From contig NZ_CAKLBX010000001.1 of NCBI RefSeq assembly GCF_920987055.1, positions 2,776,501-2,840,500 on the forward strand: a stretch of 64,000 nucleotides of DNA. Direction: 5' to 3'. Position 1 is the stretch's first letter; each line of letters begins with the position of its first letter. A program made the position numbers and the translations under genes. Shown here piece by piece: positions 59,329 to 64,000 of the stretch. Under the pieces are notes generated by a model. It saw nothing but the letters and a program-made list of their open reading frames with translations, was not told where the DNA came from and did no database searches. This stretch comes from Novosphingobium sp. CECT 9465. GTDB taxonomy: Bacteria > Pseudomonadota > Alphaproteobacteria > Sphingomonadales > Sphingomonadaceae.

Positions 59329-60023
59329 GCCGGATCGATGCGCTGATTGCGGAGCTTTGCCCGGATGGGGTGGAGTTTCAAACCGTAAAAGAGATTTTTG
59401 TCACGAAGAATGGCTATACTCCATCCACAACCAATAAGGACTACTGGACTGATGGGACAGTGCCTTGGTTCCGAATGGAGGACATTCGCGAGAATGGTCG
59501 CATTCTTGGAGATTCGATTCAGAAAATCACAAAAGAAGCCGTGAAAGGTGGAAAATATTTTCCAGCAAATTCGATCATCATCGCAACGTCTGCTACCATT
59601 GGGGAACATGCGCTTATCACAGTTCCTCATTTATCAAATCAAAGGTTCACTTCGCTTGCGCTGAAGTCAGAGTTCGCGAGCAGAATTGAGATGAAGTTTG
59701 TCTACTACTATTGTTTCTTGCTCGATGACTGGTGCCGAAAAAATACGACGACATCAAGTTTCGCGTCGGTCGATATGAGTGGTTTTAAGGATTTTCGTTT
59801 TCCCATCCCGCCCCTCGAAATTCAGCGGGAAATTGTTGCAATTCTTGACAGGTTCACCAAGCTGGAGGCGGAGCTGGAGGCGGAGCTGGAGGCGGAGCTG
59901 GAGGCGGAGCTGGAGGCGGAGCTGGAGGCGCGGCGTCGGCAGTATCAGCACTATCGCGATACCCTGCTCAGCTTCGCCGAGCGCACGGATAGCCAAGCAA
60001 GCAAGGATAATGGCCTTGGGTGA
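59325..60023 (+). CDS. hsdS: Type I specificity subunit HsdS, N-terminal half (first TRD)
   Basis: A 232-residue half-specificity protein: first target-recognition domain (about 1-165), conserved FPIPPLEIQREIVAILDRFT, and the central spacer with five LEAE units (about 180-199). It ends at TGA 60021-60023 soon after RRRQYQHYRDTLLSF, where a full-length HsdS would continue into the second TRD. The rest is in another frame (60010-60597). It may be an early frameshift in a normal hsdS or a true split gene. Confidence 0.88.
   Translation: MSRIDALIAELCPDGVEFQTVKEIFVTKNGYTPSTTNKDYWTDGTVPWFRMEDIRENGRILGDSIQKITKEAVKGGKYFPANSIIIATSATIGEHALITVPHLSNQRFTSLALKSEFASRIEMKFVYYYCFLLDDWCRKNTTTSSFASVDMSGFKDFRFPIPPLEIQREIVAILDRFTKLEAELEAELEAELEAELEAELEARRRQYQHYRDTLLSFAERTDSQASKDNGLG
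59862..59930 (+). repeat. 12-bp tandem repeat in the HsdS inter-TRD spacer
   Basis: CTGGAGGCGGAG is repeated five times perfectly (59862-59921) plus a 9-base partial. Each unit encodes LEAE. It lies in the conserved helix between TRD1 and TRD2, where EcoR124I and EcoR124II differ by one 12-bp TAEL unit that changes recognition spacing. Confidence 0.92.
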
Positions 60024-60597
60024 GATTGGCAACTTCATACGCGGTTCGGGCATTCAGAAATCGGACTTCAAGGAATCTGGCGCGGGCTGCATTCACTACG
60101 GCCAGATCCACACCCACTACGGTGTGTGGGCGAAGGCGACAAAGTCGTTTGTCAGTCCGGAATACGCCGCACGCCTGCGAAAAGCGCGGAAGGGTGATCT
60201 TGTAATCGCCACCACCAGCGAAGACGATGAAGCTGTTGCGAAGGCGGTAGCATGGCTGGGCGATGAGGACGTGTCGGTCAGCACCGATGCTTATATCTTC
60301 CACCACACGATGAACCCCAAGTATGTCGCCTATTTCTTTCAGACTCAGGATTTCCAGTCGCAGAAGAAAAGTCACATCACCGGGACCAAGGTTCGCCGCA
60401 TTTCCGGTGAGAGACTGGCTAAAATCCGCATCCCCGTTCCCCCGCTCGAAGAGCAAGAGCGCATTGTCGCCATCCTCGACACATTCGATGCGCTGGTGAA
60501 CGATCTGTCCAGCGGACTTCCGGCAGAAATCCGCGCGCGCCGCCAGCAGTATGAACATTACCGCGACCGCCTGCTGGCCTTCAAGGAAGCGGCATGA
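60010..60597 (+). CDS. hsdS: Type I specificity subunit HsdS, C-terminal half (second TRD)
   Basis: A 195-residue protein starting MALGEIGNFIRGSGIQKSDF, which is the usual start of a second TRD, and ending with IPVPPLEEQERIVAILDTFD then RRQQYEHYRDRLLAF. Its ATG (60010) overlaps the stop of the first half by 14 bases, with AAGGA 2-7 bases before it, so it could be made by reinitiation. The frame differs from the first half by +1. It overlaps hsdR by 4 bases. Confidence 0.85.
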   Translation: MALGEIGNFIRGSGIQKSDFKESGAGCIHYGQIHTHYGVWAKATKSFVSPEYAARLRKARKGDLVIATTSEDDEAVAKAVAWLGDEDVSVSTDAYIFHHTMNPKYVAYFFQTQDFQSQKKSHITGTKVRRISGERLAKIRIPVPPLEEQERIVAILDTFDALVNDLSSGLPAEIRARRQQYEHYRDRLLAFKEAA

Positions 60598-63500
60598 GCG
60601 AAGCGCCGCGACCTTTCCGCTATGAAACCATTGCGATTTCGGAAGAAAGCACCGTCGTCGCCGAATTCGTGCCAGACGCCGCCAGTGTCCAGGACGCCGC
60701 CTATCAATCCGAAGATGCGCTGGAACGTGCGTTCATCCGACAATTGCAGGCGCAGGCCTACGACTATCTGCCCCTGACATCCGAAGCCGAGCTGATCGCC
60801 AATCTGCGCTTCCAGCTTGAAAAGCTGAACAAGGTTTCCCTGTCAGACGCTGAGTGGGAACGGTTCTTTGCCACGGCAATCGCGGGCGCGAATGACGGCA
60901 TCATCGAGAAAACGACCCGCATTCAGCAGGACCATGTGCAGGTGCTGAAGCGCGATGACGGCACCACCAAGAACATCTACCTGATCGACAAGACCAACAT
61001 CCACAACAACACGCTTCAGGTGCTGAACCAGTATGAGGCAGCCAAGAACGACTCAGGGGGCGCGCGGGCCAACCGCTATGACGTGACGGTGCTGGTGAAT
61101 GGCCTGCCCATGGTCCACATCGAACTGAAGCGGCGCGGCGTGGACATCCGTGAGGCGTTCAACCAGATCAACCGCTATGCCCGCGACAGTTTCTGGGCCG
61201 GGTCAGGCCTGTTTGAATATGTCCAGCTGTTCGTCATCAGCAATGGCACACTGACCAAATATTACAGCAATACCGTGCGCGATGGCCATCTGGCCGAACA
61301 GCGCGGAAAGCGCAGCCGCCAAAAGAGTTCCAACAGTTTCGCATTCACAAGCTGGTGGGCCGACGCGGCCAACCGCCCGATCACCGAACTGGCCGGCTTC
61401 ACCAAGACTTTCTTTGCCAAGCATACGCTGCTCAACATCCTGACGCGCTATTGCGTGTTCGACGTGGACCGCAAACTTCTGATGATGCGGCCCTATCAGA
61501 TCGTCGCCGCCGAAAAGATTTTGCAGCGGATCGCCGGGTCCACCAATCTGCGGCAATTGGGCACGCCTGCCGCAGGCGGCTATATCTGGCACACGACCGG
61601 CAGCGGCAAGACGCTGACCAGTTTCAAGGCAGCGCAACTGGCGCGCAGCCTGCCCGGTATCGACAAGGTGCTGTTCGTGGTGGACCGCAAGGATCTGGAT
61701 TACCAGACCATGCGCGAATACGAGCGGTTCGAGAAGGGCGCGGCCAATTCCAACAGGTCCACCGCCGTGCTGCAACGGCAGCTGGAAGACCCGAACGCCC
61801 GGATCATCATCACCACCATCCAGAAACTATCACGCTTTGTCGCCGCGAACCGCAAGCATGATGTCTATAACGATCATGTCGTCGTAATCTTCGACGAATG
61901 CCACCGTAGCCAGTTTGGCGATATGCACGCCGAGATCACCCGCGTGTTCAAACGCTATCACCTGTTCGGATTTACCGGCACGCCGATCTTTGCGGAAAAT
62001 TCCGGCACTGGCGGCGATCCCCGGCGGCGCACGACACAGCAAGCTTTTGGCGACAAGCTGCATACCTACACCATCGTCGATGCCATCAATGACAAGAACG
62101 TGCTGCCGTTCCGGATCGATTATATCAACACGATCAAGGCCGGAACGTGGATCAAGGACAAGCAGGTATCGGCCATCGATACCGAGCGGGCATTGCTGGC
62201 ACCGGAACGGATTGCCCAAATCGTCGGCTATATCCGCGAACACTTTGATCAGAAGACCAAGCGCAGCAGTTCCTACCGGCATGATGGCAAGCGGCTGACC
62301 GGTTTCAACTCGTTGTTGGCGACAGCTTCGATTGATGCAGCCAAACGCTATTATGCGGAATTTTCCAAACAGCAGCAGTCCTTGCCAGAGGCGCAGCGGC
62401 TGAAGATCGGCCTGATCTACAGCTTTGCCGCCAATGAGGACGAGGAAGGCGGCCTGCTGGGCGAGGAAGAATTTGAAACTGATGGGCTGGATCAGGGTTC
62501 GCGCGATTTTCTGGAAGGTGCAATCCGGGATTACAATGCCCTGTTCAACATGAACTTCGACACCTCGGCTGACCAATTCCAGAATTATTACAAGGATCTG
62601 TCCCAACGGCTGAAAAAGCGCGAACTGGACATGGTGATCGTGGTCAACATGTTCCTCACCGGGTTTGACGCCACGACGCTCAACACCCTGTGGGCAGACA
62701 AGAACCTGAAGGCCCATGGCTTGATCCAGGCCTATTCGCGCACAAACCGCATCCTCAATTCGGTCAAGACCTATGGCAACATCGTGTCGTTCCGCAATCT
62801 GGAGAAGGAAACCAACGACGCGCTGGCTTTGTTTGGCAACAAGGACGCCAAGGGCATCGTGTTGCTCAAGCCCTATGCGGAATATTATGGGGAGTATGAA
62901 AAGCGGGTCGCCGAGCTGCTTGGCACACACCCGCTTGGCCAGCCGATCATTGGGGAAGCTGCGCAAAAGGCCTTCATCAAACTGTTCGGTTCGATCCTGC
63001 GTTTGCGCAATATCCTGACCGCGTTCGATGATTTTGCAGGCAACGAAATCCTGAGCCAGCGCGAGTTTCAGGACTATCAGAGCCTGTATCTCAACCTTTA
63101 TGCCGAATTTCGCAGCGTGTCCGACGCGGACAAGGAAGCTATCAACGACGACGTTGTGTTCGAGATCGAACTGATCAAGCAGGTTGAGATCAACGTCGAT
63201 TATATCCTGCTGCTGGTCGAGCGTTACCTTTCATCGAAGGGAACCGGCGACGACAAGGAAATTCTGGCGACCATCGAGCGCGCCATCAATTCCAGCCCAT
63301 CGCTCAGAAACAAGAAGGACCTAATTGAGCGGTTCGTCGATTCAGTTTCGTCATCAGCGAAGGTCGATGCGCAGTGGCAAGCGTTTGTTGCGGCCAGGAA
63401 AGCGGAAGAACTCGAACGGATAATTGCGGACGAAGGCCTCAACGCAGAGGCGACACATGGCTTCATCGACAATGCGTTCCGCGATGGCGCGATCCCTTCA

Positions 63501-63632
63501 ACAGGAATCGCGATCACGAAAATCCTGCCGCCAGTGTCCAGATTCTCCAAGGGCAACGGCCATGCCGTAAAGAAGCAGGCGGTGCTGGATAAGCTGGCCG
63601 CCTTCTTTGATCGATATTTCGGGCTGTCATGA
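60594..63632 (+). CDS. hsdR: Type I restriction enzyme HsdR (motor/nuclease subunit)
   Basis: A 1,012-residue protein. The N-terminal nuclease (about 1-250) has DVTVLVNGLPMVHIELKRRG (PD-(D/E)xK: Asp..Glu-Leu-Lys, near residues 163-180). The SF2 helicase has HTTGSGKT (Walker A, about 333-340) and FDECHRSQFG (DEAD-like DECH, about 434-437), with GFTGTPIF and later MFLTGFDATTLNTLW motifs. It translocates DNA and cuts unmethylated DNA. The C-terminus (about 860-1,012) is helical and binds the MTase. It overlaps hsdS by 4 bases. Confidence 0.96.
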   Translation: MSEAPRPFRYETIAISEESTVVAEFVPDAASVQDAAYQSEDALERAFIRQLQAQAYDYLPLTSEAELIANLRFQLEKLNKVSLSDAEWERFFATAIAGANDGIIEKTTRIQQDHVQVLKRDDGTTKNIYLIDKTNIHNNTLQVLNQYEAAKNDSGGARANRYDVTVLVNGLPMVHIELKRRGVDIREAFNQINRYARDSFWAGSGLFEYVQLFVISNGTLTKYYSNTVRDGHLAEQRGKRSRQKSSNSFAFTSWWADAANRPITELAGFTKTFFAKHTLLNILTRYCVFDVDRKLLMMRPYQIVAAEKILQRIAGSTNLRQLGTPAAGGYIWHTTGSGKTLTSFKAAQLARSLPGIDKVLFVVDRKDLDYQTMREYERFEKGAANSNRSTAVLQRQLEDPNARIIITTIQKLSRFVAANRKHDVYNDHVVVIFDECHRSQFGDMHAEITRVFKRYHLFGFTGTPIFAENSGTGGDPRRRTTQQAFGDKLHTYTIVDAINDKNVLPFRIDYINTIKAGTWIKDKQVSAIDTERALLAPERIAQIVGYIREHFDQKTKRSSSYRHDGKRLTGFNSLLATASIDAAKRYYAEFSKQQQSLPEAQRLKIGLIYSFAANEDEEGGLLGEEEFETDGLDQGSRDFLEGAIRDYNALFNMNFDTSADQFQNYYKDLSQRLKKRELDMVIVVNMFLTGFDATTLNTLWADKNLKAHGLIQAYSRTNRILNSVKTYGNIVSFRNLEKETNDALALFGNKDAKGIVLLKPYAEYYGEYEKRVAELLGTHPLGQPIIGEAAQKAFIKLFGSILRLRNILTAFDDFAGNEILSQREFQDYQSLYLNLYAEFRSVSDADKEAINDDVVFEIELIKQVEINVDYILLLVERYLSSKGTGDDKEILATIERAINSSPSLRNKKDLIERFVDSVSSSAKVDAQWQAFVAARKAEELERIIADEGLNAEATHGFIDNAFRDGAIPSTGIAITKILPPVSRFSKGNGHAVKKQAVLDKLAAFFDRYFGLS

Positions 63633-63673
63633 CGTGACGGTGGGGCAACTGACAGTTCGCGGAAGGGGCGGAG

Positions 63674-64000
63674 ATGCGTGAGGCTGAATTTCGGGTTTGG
63701 TTCGAGGCCAATGATTATGACGCGGCCACGATCGGCACGCAGCTTGCCCGCGCCAAGCGGATCGAACAAAGCTACGGTGATCTTGATGAGCTGTACCGTG
63801 ATGGAGAGTTGGCCGCGCTGAAGGCTGAGCTTTCCTACTCATCAGAAGACGAGCGGGCCAACCGGCCCAATCCAGCCAAATTCCCCGTCAACGGCAATAT
63901 TCGCAATTCGATGGCAAGCTATTGCAGCACCATCGAATATTATTCGAAATTCTGCGCCTCATTTGACCGCGTGCAACAAGGAGACGGCCAAAATATCACC
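63674..64000 (+). CDS. Hypothetical protein downstream of hsdR (3' end outside window)
   Basis: An open frame begins at an ATG at 63674 with GGGGCGGAG just before it and runs 109 codons to the window edge without a stop: MREAEFRVWFEANDYDAATI, then YGDLDELYRDGELAALKAEL and EDERANRPNPAKFPVNGNIR. This pattern resembles a hypothetical family found near restriction systems (memory, not searched). It could be a small effector of the island. Confidence 0.6.
   Translation, partial: MREAEFRVWFEANDYDAATIGTQLARAKRIEQSYGDLDELYRDGELAALKAELSYSSEDERANRPNPAKFPVNGNIRNSMASYCSTIEYYSKFCASFDRVQQGDGQNIT

Noticed and set aside
59862..59930. 12-bp repeats considered as an unrelated microsatellite or CRISPR
   Set aside because: They are in frame within hsdS at the known spacer position.

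Overview
The window reads as a chromosomal segment of a GC-rich alphaproteobacterium, most likely a member of the Sphingomonadales (Novosphingobium/Sphingobium-like). This is inferred from the divergent flagellar and chemotaxis genes, the gene transfer agent (GTA) cluster, and short dispersed palindromes of the kind common in that order. It was read by eye only; no database search was run.

Region 1 (1-9216, +) is a flagellar operon: the end of fliI, then fliJ, fliK, fliL, fliM, fliN, fliO, fliP, fliQ, fliR, flhB, fliD and fliS. It encodes the export gate, the switch, and the filament cap and chaperone, with many start/stop overlaps. It ends at a perfect 14-bp hairpin shared with a convergent cheB-like gene whose catalytic histidine is replaced by Asn. 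Region 2 (10759-16801, +) is a chemotaxis operon: STAS protein, cheA, cheR, cheB, cheD, cheY, cheW and a small unknown gene. Region 3 (16967-20744) holds an IS5-family element carrying a 58-aa membrane-protein ORF, followed by a BsuBI/PstI-type restriction-modification pair whose methyltransferase has an N-terminal helix-turn-helix.

Region 4 (20838-37893) is housekeeping. It contains two glutathione transferases, a LysR gene divergent from a succinyl-CoA:3-ketoacid CoA-transferase operon (scoA - HAD-like lipoprotein - scoB - glutathione peroxidase), lipid and membrane genes, and a two-domain cold-shock protein with a Gly/Arg-rich N-terminus. It continues with argD-argF-hslO, queC, sodC and an OmpA-type porin.

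Region 5 (38087-52259, -) is a nearly complete gene transfer agent cluster. In transcription order it runs small and large terminase, portal, protease, capsid, connector, tail genes, tape measure, distal tail/hub/peptidase/megatron, and a DUF2793 protein. The gp12 homologue carries a large N-terminal extension, while the gp15 homologue is short. Two ordinary genes follow (DedA/YqaA-like; NDUFA9-like).

Region 6 (54336 to the end) is a genomic island at a tRNA-Leu(CAG) gene. It begins with a decayed P4-type integrase and an AlpA-like regulator. An 850-bp gene-poor stretch follows, with six copies of a GTATGGCAcc motif. Then comes a type I restriction-modification operon in which a Phd-type antitoxin, a zeta-toxin-like P-loop protein and a small companion are translationally coupled to hsdM, hsdS and hsdR. 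hsdS is split into two overlapping reading frames and contains five perfect 12-bp repeats at the inter-TRD spacer. A partial gene runs off the right edge.
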